DNA of 64,000 nucleotides from contig CM070877.1 of NCBI GenBank assembly GCA_036365515.1, positions 85,534,522-85,598,521 on the forward strand. Reading direction: 5' to 3'. Made by a program: the position numbers and the translations under genes. This document shows, piece after piece, positions 45,178 through 56,080 of this stretch. The notes beneath the pieces are model-generated. The model was not told where the DNA came from, searched no databases, and was given only the letters and a program-made list of their open reading frames with translations. Each line of letters begins with the position of its first letter. Position 1 is the first letter of the stretch. Source of the DNA: Torymus aiolomorphi (lineage: Eukaryota; Arthropoda; Insecta; Hymenoptera; Torymidae).

Positions 45178-46740
45178 ACTTTCATAGAAAGTTTTATATT
45201 AACAATATTATTATTTGTACAGTCATGAAAAAAAATTATTACCATTTGTAAAGAGTGCTTATTTAATAGATGAGACCAGAAGAATTAAAAGGACTAGACA
45301 AATTATGTTGTAAGAACGTACTTATAAAAAATTATCTTTTAAAAAATGTGTTAATTGTTTAAAAAAAATATTTAAGCTCTCATTAAAGTTTTTGGTACTC
45401 AGTTTGACGGATGTTGAGAGAGTGGGCGAGGGAGAGGGGGAGGGATGAGGAAGAGGAGGAGAGAGAGAGAGAGATTCTCAATACTTGGAATTGTTGAAAT
45501 TATCACTTGCTTCACATCTTATAAAATTAAAAACAAAAGTTTATAAACTAAGAATCATTGTGAGAAAAAATCTTTCTCGATATTCTTTTATATTAGATAT
45601 AACTTCTTGAAATTATTATTGATTGAAAATACTTAAATTAATAACTCATACATAGTCTTGTAAATTAAAATCACAACAAGTTTATGAACTAAGAATCACT
45701 AAGAATAAAAGCTTTCTTGACATTCTTGTATGGATATAACTTTTTGATATAAAATACTCGAGCATGATGTAATTCTAAGTAAATTCTGAGAAAATCTTAC
45801 ATCTTACTATTTCTGGATTTTAATAATGCTAGTTTACCTTTAGAAATCATAGGGCCAGTAAAGCATCGATAATTAAAACACCTAAAGTAGAACAAGGCTC
45901 TGCTAGACAAATATCTGCAGCAGTATTTCTTTTTGTTTTTACTATAGGAGGTTGCATGTTTTTACAGACTTTAACATAATCTTTTGGTGGCCTCAATGGA
46001 TAATAATGATTGATACACACCATCACATGTACAACTCATATAAAAAAAATAACTTAAACCACAAACAAAGTTATCTATGAAAATAAGATACAGTCTAAAT
46101 AGTTTGCGCGTTGTTTTCTCAAAATAATGAACCATCACTTAAAGTATTAAAATACTTGATAATTGATTCTTTGATGCATTGATATGCAATAAACTTCGTC
46201 AATTTTTAGTTTGTTTGTTTTTATGTTAATATCTTCTTTTATGTTAATATAGCTGTAATTCTCATATAGATATAACTTTTTGAAATTATTATCTGAATCT
46301 TGTGTAAAAAAATATTTACTGATGACTCCTCTGAATCATGTTGATGTTTATTACACAAATATCCATAGCAGTGTTTTGTAAAAGTCGCAAACATATGTTA
46401 TACTGCATATTTTTATCGTACTGTACAGTCCATTTGAATTCAAAATTTCCTTGTAAAAAAAAGCTGTCAAGATTCACTGATATTATTGCTTACTGAGACA
46501 ATTCATCAATTTATTTTGAAATACGTTTTTTAATAAATTCACTTATTTTACCACTTATTTTATTTTAGCCATATATGCTCTGTATTAAACAACACTTTTA
46601 TCTAAATATGCAAAATGATCTGTGTTGCTTCCTCCTAGAGAAAGCTTTGTAACAGTAAATTTTTGAGTTGTTGTAAAAACATGTTATAATTGTGTTCCGA
46701 GGTGTTAGGAATCAAAATACATGGTTTTTGAAAAATGTCT
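45178..46740. other. AT-rich region with diverged repeats, a purine tract and an unassigned coding remnant
   Basis: Polypurine tract about 45410-45472 (GA-rich). Sequence at 45530-45740 (TTTATGAACTAAGAATCA, TTCTTGTATGGATATAACTT) is related to 61280-61740. On the minus strand 46030-45842 is open for about 60 codons (YYPLRPPKDYVKVCKNMQPP); I do not recognise it. Confidence 0.5.
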
Positions 46741-46741
46741 G

Positions 46742-46815
46742 TATGGATGTGTGTGTGTGTGTGTGTGTATGTGTGTGTGTGTGTGTGTGCGTGTGCGCGT
46801 GTGTGTGTGTGTGTA
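46742..46815. repeat. (TG)n microsatellite
   Basis: Interrupted TG/GC-containing dinucleotide repeat; the overlapping ORFs are artefacts. Confidence 0.97.
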
Positions 46816-47985
46816 CGCCTGGATCTCAGCTTCTACTCGGTCGATTTTGACTGGACAGGTCTCATTTTTTTGTTTTATTTTTTTTGCGTGATGGCGGGTC
46901 AAAAATCCGTTGTTTGATTGGGGCGATGCGTTTTTGTTTTTTCAAATTTTTCTGAAAACTGTTTTTTGATTTTTTTTAATGATATGATCGAGTTATTCGA
47001 ATCTGATGGGCAGCGTTCGAAAGAGAATTAAAATACCTATATTTTCTAAAAAAAAGTTTCTAGCTATCACGGTTCTTTTGTTATTAACAAAAACGTGTTT
47101 TTTTTTAGAAGCTTATAACTCCTAAACTTAACGGTCAATTTTTTTGAGAAAAATCATGATAATACAGAATATAAATAGCTATAACCTGTTGAAATTTGAA
47201 TACATTCTGTAGGCTAGATTTTGAGTAAAAAATTGAAAAATGAAAAAAATCAGTTTTGTATGTCCAACGATTGCAAGAGTAAAATTGACTTAATGGCTTC
47301 AAAATTCCTTTTAGAGGTAGATTTTTTATAGTTCTCGGTCGAGTTCTTTGGACAAAATGATTGGTCCATAAATTTCAGAGATATTTGAGGTTAAAAATTT
47401 TTTGACATTTTTTTAAAATCGTAATTTCTCGAGAACGGCTCTATGTATCTGAATGGGGTGCATGACATTCGAAAGAGAATTAAAATACTTATATTTTCTA
47501 AAAAAAATTAATTTTCTATCTATCATGGTTCTTTAGTTATCATCAAAAACAAAATCGTGTTTTTTTTTAAAACTCATAACTCCAATGATGTGTAACAAAA
47601 TTAATTAAAATGTTTAAAAATTATATCTATTATAATCTATTATAATTATTAATTATGCATTATGAATGCATTATATTCTGCATTATTATAATTTATTTGT
47701 GAGTTATGAATTTAAAAAAAAAAAACACGTTTTTGTTAATAACAAAAGAACAATGATAGCTATAAATTTTTTTTTTCTTAAAAAATATGAATTATGAAAT
47801 ATAAAAAAAAACACGTTTTTGTTAATAACAAAACAACCGTGATAGCTATTTGTTTTATTTTAAAATATAGATATTTTACTTCTATTTCAAATGATAACTT
47901 TATTTATCAGCTCAAGATTTATATAAATTTGATATAAATAAATAATAAATAAATAAATAAATTTAAAAATTAACAATTTTTAATA
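46816..47985. repeat. Diverged repeat family adjoining the microsatellite
   Basis: CGAAAGAGAATTAAAATAC occurs near 47018 and 47470, each followed by a poly-T/A module with TTTAGTTAT or TTTTGTTATTAACAAAAAC (about 47085, 47530); inverted copies CGTTTTTGTTAATAACAAAA lie near 47730 and 47812. No coding capacity. Probably a SINE- or MITE-type family mobilising its own tail. Confidence 0.65.
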
Positions 47986-49046
47986 TTGTAACGGGGTGAA
48001 TTTACAAGAGGGTATGAATCCCTCCCTGGGGTGCGCGAAGGTATTATGCGGGCGTCTACTACGCCCGGGGCAGCTAGGGGTTTTCTAGTATCGAAAGCTT
48101 AGGCCGCCTTCTACTAGACCCGGCGCTGCGCTCTGCCGCTACCGCTACCTTCGGCGCACAATTCACCGTCTGCTAGATATGCACTAGCTTTACTTACTCT
48201 CGCCGGTGTTCCCGTACAACGCCGCTCAGGTTAACCTGAGCGACTCTCACTTACAAATTCCCCGTTGACGTTGCTCCTCTAGGAGGTGATGCCTCCGACT
48301 AGCTGCAGCTGCTGAAAAGGTAGAGGGCGGTATTCGGGGAGATAGGGAACGGTTACTCGCGAAATGACAGACTCGACACGAACGACGAAAAAGTAAAATA
48401 AAGAAGGTTTATTGTCCAAACAAAAAAAAGGATCGCGCTAAGGGGCGCGAAGCCCGAACATCACCTACAAAATCGAACGCGCAGGCCGAGACTTACGCGG
48501 AGCCGGCCGGTCGCACGGCCGGCGTCACCGCGCCGCGAGACGCCACAAAATGGCCGCCGCGCTCTCGAACACGAGGCCACTTGCCTCTACGCAGGCGGCG
48601 TCGGATAGCCGCGCAACACTACTTACGCGTGGCCGCTCGCACGCAAAACCTACGCGGCAAAAATACAAGGGAAGCGCACACTTACTTTGGCGCTGGCCAG
48701 CGCGTCGCCCGAGGTCTGTCTCTCTCTCTCTCTCTCTCATGCTCTCGCACTCTCGCCTCCTCGCTGCGAGGCGTCGGTCCTCGTGGCTGCTCGAGCCTCT
48801 GCTGCCGCCTCTTTCTCTTTTCCTCCTCTCACTCTTCCGCTGGCGGAGTGGCCCGGCCGGCGAAGGTAGCCGGCGTTGCGTCGCTGCGGGCCTGGCGGCG
48901 GATCGGAGGCGCGGAGGGCTATTCCCGCCGGGCGTGATGCGACACTCGCGGGGCACTCGGAGGCACGGCACTGGAGAGGCGGGTGAGCACGTGCGCACCT
49001 GTTGCGCTACAGGACTAGACTGCTCATCAATGGCTGCGGCCAAAAT
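47986..49046. mobile_element. GC-rich island, probable solo LTR
   Basis: Sharp switch from AT-rich to GC-rich at TGTAACGGGG (47986) and back at about 49046. AATAAA at 48404, followed by GGTTTATTG, fits an LTR poly(A) region, and possible AATAT repeats flank the block. No internal region follows, and the right terminus lacks a clean inverted GTTACA, so solo LTR is tentative. ORFs of 118-176 codons inside (48525-49080) are GC-driven. Confidence 0.4.
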
Positions 49047-49990
49047 ATCGAATTATTTACATAAAATGTTATATATGTAAAATTGTAAATAATGATCATT
49101 ACGTTCTTAAAAATTTGTATTACTTTTAAAAAAATTATTCGAATTTAATTAATTAATATTTTGATGTAAGTGACTCATTTTCTTTAAATACTGTATAAAT
49201 AAATAATTATTAGAAATCATTGATATTCTAGATAAATAATCGTCCTTCATATTTATTTAATTGCTGTTTAATTTCGATTATTCAATTTGTTACTTAATTT
49301 TGATCATTTTGAAAATAAGTAATTTATATTGAGATATTAAATAATTAAATTCGAATAACTTTTTCAAAAGCAATAGAAATTTTTAAACATGTAATGACCA
49401 TTATTGACAATTTTATATACGTAACATTTTATAAAAAGTAATTCGGTATTTTGTTTAAAAAAAAAATTAATTTTGTACTTACCTGATTTCTACTTTACCG
49501 GCTCTACATTCTTAAGTTATTCGAATTTAATGAATTAATGTTTTAATATAAGTTAAGCATTTTATTAAAATAGTGTATAAATAAATAATTTTTACAAACC
49601 ATTGATATTTTACATAAATAATCAAATTGAAATAGCAATAAATATGGAGAATGCAGCTTATGTAGGTGAAAATAATCACAATCTTTCAAGCGAGTGATAG
49701 CGTAATGGATAGCGTGCCTGCGCCGGAACCCAAAGTTCGTGAGTTCGATTCTCGGTTGGGTTGGAAATTTGATGTATCGTTTTTTTCTACGATAATGAAT
49801 TTGCTATCCATTGAGGAAACAAGTTTCATTAATGAATAAGCGTTATATATTATTTTGTTATGTTTGTATTGTCACGTGATTTTTCACGTGATTAATCACG
49901 TGAAAAATCGCGCCAAATCGTCACGTAAGAAATCAAGTGATAAATCATATGATTAATCACGTGATTTTTTCGCCAGGGATATTGCTTTAA
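49047..49990. repeat. AT-rich fold-back repeat with tRNA-Arg-like segment
   Basis: 49060-49340 and 49350-49660 are partly inverted copies of each other. 49690-49762 (plus) is the same tRNA-Arg-like head seen at 27989-28060 (minus). CACGTGAT palindromes repeat at 49875-49970. Same family as 27746-28760 with the modules rearranged. Confidence 0.65.
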
Positions 49991-50240
49991 GTAAAAAACA
50001 AAGATGAACTGAACTATATTCCGTTGACAGAAAAGCTTACAGATTTACTTCACTCGACACAAGACTTTGCAATAAAGAAAGTTTTGCAAAAAAAATGCAT
50101 ATTATCATCCCACATTATCCAATACTATCAAGACACATGATCGATATTGCCCATTGATAATCATTCAAAGATGTTTTTATTGATTCTTTTTCCAATCAAC
50201 TTGTGAGATTTTAATTATTCGAAAAAAATCTTCTTGTATA

Positions 50241-51703
50241 CAAGGTGTCCCATTTTAATCGCCCCAGGCAAATATCTTGAAAAGTATGGGAGATGGAAAA
50301 AAACTTTAAATACAAAAGTTGTAGGGTGCAAAGGGGGTCAGCTAATGGTAACAACGACTTTGACCTTGAACTCTATTTTCAAGGTTATTTCAAGGTCAAA
50401 GTGATTTTTTTGAATGAGGACCCCTACTTTCGACCCCGGAAATGGAAAGAGCAGAAAATTTTACGTTCAGAAAGGTCTGATATGTTGGGGTTTCAAGGTT
50501 AACCAGCTAATTTAATGAGGTCGACCTGGAAATACCTCTAGGAAGGACAAAATTGACCTTGACGTTCAAGGTCATTTTAAGGTAAGTTGATTTTATAAAA
50601 TGGAACCCCTTATTTTTGACCCCGGAAACGAAAAGAGCGGAAGAATTTAGGTCCAAATATGACCTTGACCTCGACCTTGACTTTAACCGTGATCTGGAAG
50701 GTTATTTTAAGGTCAAGTCGATTTTTTTAAAATCCCCTTATTTTTGACCTCGGAAATGGAAAGAGAAGAAAATTTTACGTTCAGATATGTACCGTCATAT
50801 GGTGTCAAAGTTGGCCCTCTGGGGTCAATTAAGGGTAATAATAAATAAATTAATTTTTTTCAAGTGGATTTCACTGTTTTTATGAGTTACTTAGGAATCT
50901 AAAAGTATTTTTTCTCCCTCAAATGAATCGAAAATTAGAAAGACTACCCTCGACATTAGCATTACCCAATCTGCACCGCGTGGAGGTTGCCGAAAGGATT
51001 TCGCACATCATTGGCCCTGAAAAGGGCCGATTGATTAACGGACTGTCATTTGAAGATCTAAGGCAGCAAATGCTCGATCAAGTGTCCGTTCTCTCTGAAA
51101 CACATTTGCATCCTTCTTCGGAAGCTTGCTTGAACATTCCTCAATGTTTCCACTGAAATGGATTGGAAAGCTTCCATAATTCTTCCTCTCATGTTCTCTA
51201 AGGTTGTTGGAGCATGTGCAAAAACTTTGCCTTTAACTACTCCCCACAAAAAAACGTCAAGAGGTGTGAGGTCTGCGGATCTAGGCGGCCACTCGTGTAC
51301 TTGGCTGCCGATGCCAATCCAACGATTACGATACATATCATTGAGAAAATTCTTTAACTTACCTTAAAATGACCTTGAACGTCAAGGTCAATTTTGTCCT
51401 TCCTAGAGGTATTTCCAGGTCGACCTCATTAAATTAGCTGGTTGACCTTGAAACCCCAACACATCAGACCTTTCTGAACGTAAAATTTTCTGATCTTTCC
51501 ATTTCCGGGGTCGAAAGTAGGGATTCTCATTTAAAAAAATTACTTTGACCTTGAAATAACCTTGAAAATAGAGTTCAAGGTCAAAGTCGTTGTTACCATT
51601 AGCTGATCCCCTTTGCACCCTACAACTTTTGTTTTTAAAGTTTTTTTCCATCTCTCATACTTTTCAAGATATTTGCCTGGGGCGATTAAAATGGGACACC
51701 TTG
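50241..51703. mobile_element. Tc1/mariner-type element with about 350-bp inverted repeats
   Basis: Ends CAAGGTGTCCCATTTTAATC and its inverse, flanked by TATA on both sides (50237-50240 and 51704-51707; TA duplication within). The arms contain many CAAGGTCA motifs. The centre holds a degenerate transposase tail. Confidence 0.8.
51058..51336 (-). pseudogene. Tc1/mariner-type transposase C-terminal fragment
   Basis: WPPRSADLTPLDVFLWGVVK is the last catalytic-Asp region of IS630-Tc1-mariner transposases, followed by the usual LRNV...RRRMQMCFRENGHLIEHLL tail. The upstream domain is lost. Confidence 0.8.
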
Positions 51704-52149
51704 TATATCTGTAAAAAATAGTAAAAAATTCTCACAAAGTATCAATTCTTTTATGTTTTAAAATTATTTTAACCCTTAACATTTAGCCATTTAATATACT
51801 TATCTAAACAAAATTATTTGCCCCGTTGATGCTCATAGATAAAAATTCTTTTAATCAGTCGACTTCCTGAGATCTTTGATTATTTAAATTTTAATTTCTT
51901 GATGTTGGAAGTATGCGCGCTTCCCGCGTATATGTGTGCGGGTATGTATGAGTGAGTGGAGGGAGCGCCCTCACTTCGCCCTACGTGCGGCTGTCTCCGC
52001 GAGCGCTTCACTGCTCCCAGAGCGCCGGACCGAGCGGACGTGTGCAAGCGAGAGAAAGAGAGAAAGCTATTCTTAAATAAAACACATCGTTGATTAAAAC
52101 AAGTATGACTTGGATTTTGTTCACCTCATCCTCAACCAACATCCCAACA

Positions 52150-52168
52150 GGTTATGGGCCCAGAACGC
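52150..52168 (+). other. Copia primer-binding site for the anticodon arm of initiator Met tRNA
   Basis: GGTTATGGGCCCAG complements the anticodon stem-loop of initiator methionine tRNA rather than its 3' end, the half-tRNA priming known for Drosophila copia. Confidence 0.85.
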
Positions 52169-53412
52169 TTGACTGCGCCGAGCCAGGAGATCCAGGAGGC
52201 GGCAACATGTAAAGGTATGAGAGTGATAATAACTGAGTCACGAGGAAAGGTCCTTGTCCGCGAGTGACGAAAACAATGACTGGTGCCGCGCCGTGAGTGG
52301 AAAGTCGTGTTCGGGAGAAGAAAACTGTCAAGAGTTTAAGGAATTAGATTCATATCGAATGCGGCAAAAGTATATATGAAGTGTATCATAAGTTAAATAA
52401 AAATGTCGGACGCGAGAGAAAGTAACCGTTAAAGTCTTTATTTACAACTTGTGCGAGTCGGGAATTTTTGTTTTGCTAAAGGTTGTGTATACATATAAAT
52501 GAGATGTGAAAGTTAAAAGTAAGCAAAAATCGGGAGTTATAGTTAAAATCATAAAAACAAAAGTGTTGCGAAAGATAAAATCAAGCGAAGGTCGGAAGTT
52601 ATACTCAAAAGCGTAAAATCGAAAACTAAAACATATAGAGTAAGAATAATTCGGAAATTAAAAGTGAATCATCAAACTGTCTAAAGTTCGTGGAATTTCA
52701 AATCACGGTATATTGTTTGTGTCGGCCGAGCGTGTTCGAACAGAAGTTTTCGATTGTATATACCAGTAACGGGAAGTGGACGCACTTCTCGGAACCGGCG
52801 CGTGCCGAGCGATGAGTACTCGCCGGCATGTACACACAGGCACGGTCGCGAAGGGAGGGAGCATGCGCGGCTGTGTCTGATCAACATGGTCGCGCGCCGG
52901 CTTCCCGCGCGAACATCGGAGGGAGCGAGAGACACAACGAACAGGCGCGCGCAAGCGCAAAAGGGGCCGCGAGTCAAAGCGGCAGGCGCGCGCAAGCGTA
53001 AAGTGGCCGTGAGCCACAGCGGCAAGCGCGCGCGAGTGTATAGCGGCCGAGAGAGACGAAACGACAGACGCGCAATACATTCACACCATGTCTTGCGCCG
53101 ATGCAAGCTGACGCGAGACGCTGTGCGTCGCGGAAGCTGCAGATGCTGCAAACATGGAAATGTGAAAAGGTGCCTTATGTAAACGGAAAAGAAAGATAGT
53201 GAACGGCACGAAAGGTATATATATACACATATAAATACATATACATAAGCATGCATGCATTGAAATATTAAAATCGAAAACTGACTGCGCAGTCTAAACA
53301 AATAAATTAAAAATCAAACATGCATAAAAAAATTAACGTTCTCAAACAATTTACCGATAATTATAATATATATATATATCTCGACAATTAATCTGATTAA
53401 ATATATATTCCA
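52169..53412. other. Copia leader with GC-rich triple repeat
   Basis: A 40-bp unit GGCGCGCGCAAGCG.AAA...GGCCG.GAG is repeated about three times (52942-53055). A 142-codon basic ORF (52754-53182) and two antisense ORFs overlap it; GC content explains them and I do not call a gene. A donor-like AAAG|GTATGA lies near 52215. Confidence 0.55.
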
Positions 53413-53904
53413 AAATAGATGACACTGCCCTACTCCTTTTTCTGAAGACTCAAGAGGTCATTCATGAGTTTCCAATAAAACACGCGGACGAGCGAATGTG
53501 GGTGGAAGTAACCGAAAAGGACATAATCTTTATAGCAGAAACAGGAGTGACATATAAACTTGGTACAATTAATTCTTATTCAACATGGCTTGTGTACAGC
53601 AAAAATTGAATAACAATTATAATCTAACTCTTTTATAGCAAAACATTTTATAACTGAAGAGGAAGATAAGTTGCTGAAGAACGCCATAGGCGATGGAAAA
53701 GAAAAATTGTTTTTGCCCTACTGTAGTGATAGCGAGTTAGAGTATGCCAAATTAAAAGCGAAAGAGCGTGATGAAGAGAGAGAGAAAGAGCGTGACGAAG
53801 AGAAAGCGAAAGAGCGTGATGAAGCGAAAGCGGAAGAGCGTGAAGAAGAAAAGGAGAAAGAGCGTAAGGAAGAAAATGCGAAGGATCCAGATGAACATGC
53901 ATAA
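53413..53904 (+). CDS. Two short open pieces upstream of gag, unknown, KERDEE-repeat protein
   Basis: 53413-53610 is open (DDTALLLFLKTQEVIHEF, ADERMWVEVTEKDIIFIA). After an acceptor-like CTCTTTTATAG (53639), 53642-53904 encodes HFITEEEDKLLKNAIGDGK and then charged KERDEE repeats. The two could be exons of one captured or element-encoded N-terminal protein. No family recognised. Confidence 0.35.
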
Positions 53905-53930
53905 CCGAGTGGCAGTAAAGTATAGTAGGT

Positions 53931-54740
53931 GTGTCCTCAGTGCAAGCAACTCGCGGGACACCTCTTGCTGCTCACTATCCACTAAAACTGGCAGACAATA
54001 TAGCGAAAGTAGTGGCAGTGAAAGAAAAAATAAAACTAGCGGAAGACAACACGAAACCAGCGGAAGACAACGCTTCAGCAAATGAAAGCCAGAACGAGAA
54101 AATTATCAAACAATTGGCAGGTAAACCAAAAATTAAAAATATACAAACAATAACCTCTATGAACAAAATTTTCATAAACAGACATGTAAATATAACTGAG
54201 TCTAAATTCTTTGACTCTATTTTGACAGAAATTCAACGCCAGATATCGGAAATGGACAAGCGAATGAAGCGAATGGAGGTAAACCAAAAGAAGCTGGCCG
54301 ACAAGGTTGAGGAAAACCACAACCAAGTCCTTGAGTACATGGATAAGGAGCTGAACGTTATGTGGAAGGAACTGAGCGAACAGGTGGAAAATAATGTTTC
54401 TAACGATAATGAGGGACACTTATTTAATAAACAAGCATGTTTAAATTCTACACAAATGCCCCCCGAAAATATTAATAAAACAGATATAATTCAGATAATT
54501 AAAAACGAATTGCGAAAGTTAAATAGAACGAATGATTCGAATAACGGAAGTATTCTTGATGTATCAAGAGAGATAACAGAAACTTTAAAATCTGAATTAT
54601 CACAAAAAGGATCTATCCTTAAAAGAGACTATAAATTAACTAAACAGACAAAGTTTGAATATTTCTTTGATTTCTTTACTTCAGAATTAAGAGCGAATGA
54701 TCTTTCGTATGTGATTGATGATTCGGTTAAGGGGGTGTGA
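53931..54740 (+). CDS. Coiled-coil protein upstream of copia gag
   Basis: 269 codons, Lys/Glu-rich, with a heptad-like region IQRQISEMDKRMKRMEVNQK continuing to VENNVSND (about residues 100-160), probably multimerising. Ends GV-stop beside a duplicated non-coding segment. It may be an N-terminal extension of Gag separated from it by a later insertion of that segment. Not a recognised family. Confidence 0.45.
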   Translation: MSSVQATRGTPLAAHYPLKLADNIAKVVAVKEKIKLAEDNTKPAEDNASANESQNEKIIKQLAGKPKIKNIQTITSMNKIFINRHVNITESKFFDSILTEIQRQISEMDKRMKRMEVNQKKLADKVEENHNQVLEYMDKELNVMWKELSEQVENNVSNDNEGHLFNKQACLNSTQMPPENINKTDIIQIIKNELRKLNRTNDSNNGSILDVSREITETLKSELSQKGSILKRDYKLTKQTKFEYFFDFFTSELRANDLSYVIDDSVKGV

Positions 54741-54752
54741 GTACCGACATTA

Positions 54753-55044
54753 TTTTTCGAACGAGCATAACTCACGCAAATATCGATAGAATTATCCAGA
54801 AAAAAATCTGCATATAGTATTTGCGTGTACGGAGCGCTTGACAGACGTCTTTTTCCAAAAAAATGATGAGAATTTATTGAATTAAATAAAAACCGTACTG
54901 TCGGTAAGTAGGAATCTACAATTGACCTACTTTTCAAACGAGCATAACTCACGCAAATATCAATAGAATTATCCAGAAAAAAAACTGCATATAGTGTTTG
55001 CGTGTACGGAGCGCTTGACAGCCGTCTTTTTCCAAATAAATGTT
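54753..55044. repeat. About 113-bp direct repeat between coiled-coil ORF and gag
   Basis: 54753-54865 and 54929-55044 share GAGCATAACTCACGCAAATA, ATAGAATTATCCAGAAAAA, TTGCGTGTACGGAGCGCTTG and CGTCTTTTTCCAAA. No ORF passes through. Confidence 0.85.
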
Positions 55045-55074
55045 TGAATGTTGATTTAAAAAAATATTGAAATT

Positions 55075-56075
55075 ATGGTTGCACATCCCCTTAAAGCGAA
55101 TGATAATCTAAGCGAATCAGTAAAAGAAAAACATAAATTTAGAATACGTGACATACTGATAAATCACCTAGACAGTGAATATCATGTGAAAGTAATGGAT
55201 ATTAAAGATCCAGTTCAAGTATTGAAAAAGATTAAAGAAATCAAAATAAGTGAAGTTAACATAACGTCTTCGACACTCAGAAGGCAGTTATATAACATGC
55301 ACTATAAGGCAGAGAAAGAAAAAGCAAACGAATTTATTGATAAATTTGAAGAAGTTGTTCGTAATTACAATAATCTTTCGGAAATTCAAACTTTGTCTGC
55401 CGAAGAAATTCGTGATGCATTTTATAACGCTGTAGTTGGATCAAACAACAAAATCCAAAGTGTTGACTTCGTGATGAGAAGTACAACTGATAAACCCCTC
55501 AGTTTTGATCAAACAAAGATGCTTGTATTACAGATTGAAAGCGTAAGAACTCAAGCGAAAGACCAGGCGAAAGGACAAGCTGCACGATGGCAACAAACTC
55601 TGAAGTGGACGCCACACCGATCAAGTGTTACAACTGCAACGACTTTGGGCACTTGGGAAGGAACTGCCCACATGCCGGCACAGGATTGAGAGTCGCTTTA
55701 TGTGCAAGCAACTCACCAATCACATCGCTGCCCAATGCCCTAAAACACTTGCGAGGGAAGGTCGGAAGAACTCGCAACAAAGGTACGAAAGTAGAGTTTT
55801 TCATAACTACAATAGAAACAGAAGCGAAAGTAGAGGCACTAAGCGAAAGAATGAAAGGAAATACGAAAATAGCGTTAAGAGATATAGACCAAATAATTGC
55901 GAAAACAACTATACTGACAATAGACGAGATCGATATAATTCAAACCGAGGAAGAAATGGAAAATCAAATAGAGGTAGAGGCGGACGAGGTAGAGGAGGTC
56001 AGAAACCCAAAAATTCCAATGACAACAGCAACAAAGAAAATGGTGAGTACTCATGAACAGAACATAAAGGAATAA
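55075..56075 (+). pseudogene. gag: Copia Gag with CCHC knuckle, frameshifted
   Basis: Copia-type Gag: LRRQLYNMHYKAEKEKANEF and FIDKFEEVVRNYNNLSE (about 55285-55380). The frame changes near 55590, after which CYNCNDFGHLGRNC (CCHC, about 55625) appears in a second frame; a third frame (55625-56056) carries a second, imperfect knuckle-like NHIAAQC and an RGRGGRGRGG tail. Single-base indels near 55590 and 55690 explain the switches. Confidence 0.8.
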
Positions 56076-56080
56076 AGCGA

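Noticed and set aside
46705..46917. ORFs across the TG repeat
   Set aside because: Pure translation of a dinucleotide microsatellite.
48525..49080. Overlapping 118-176 codon ORFs on both strands
   Set aside because: High GC removes stop codons on both strands; low-complexity Arg/Ser/Ala composition and no domain. Treated as part of a probable LTR.
52754..53182. 142-aa basic ORF in copia leader
   Set aside because: It covers a GC-rich 40-bp tandem repeat and is matched by two antisense ORFs over the same bases.
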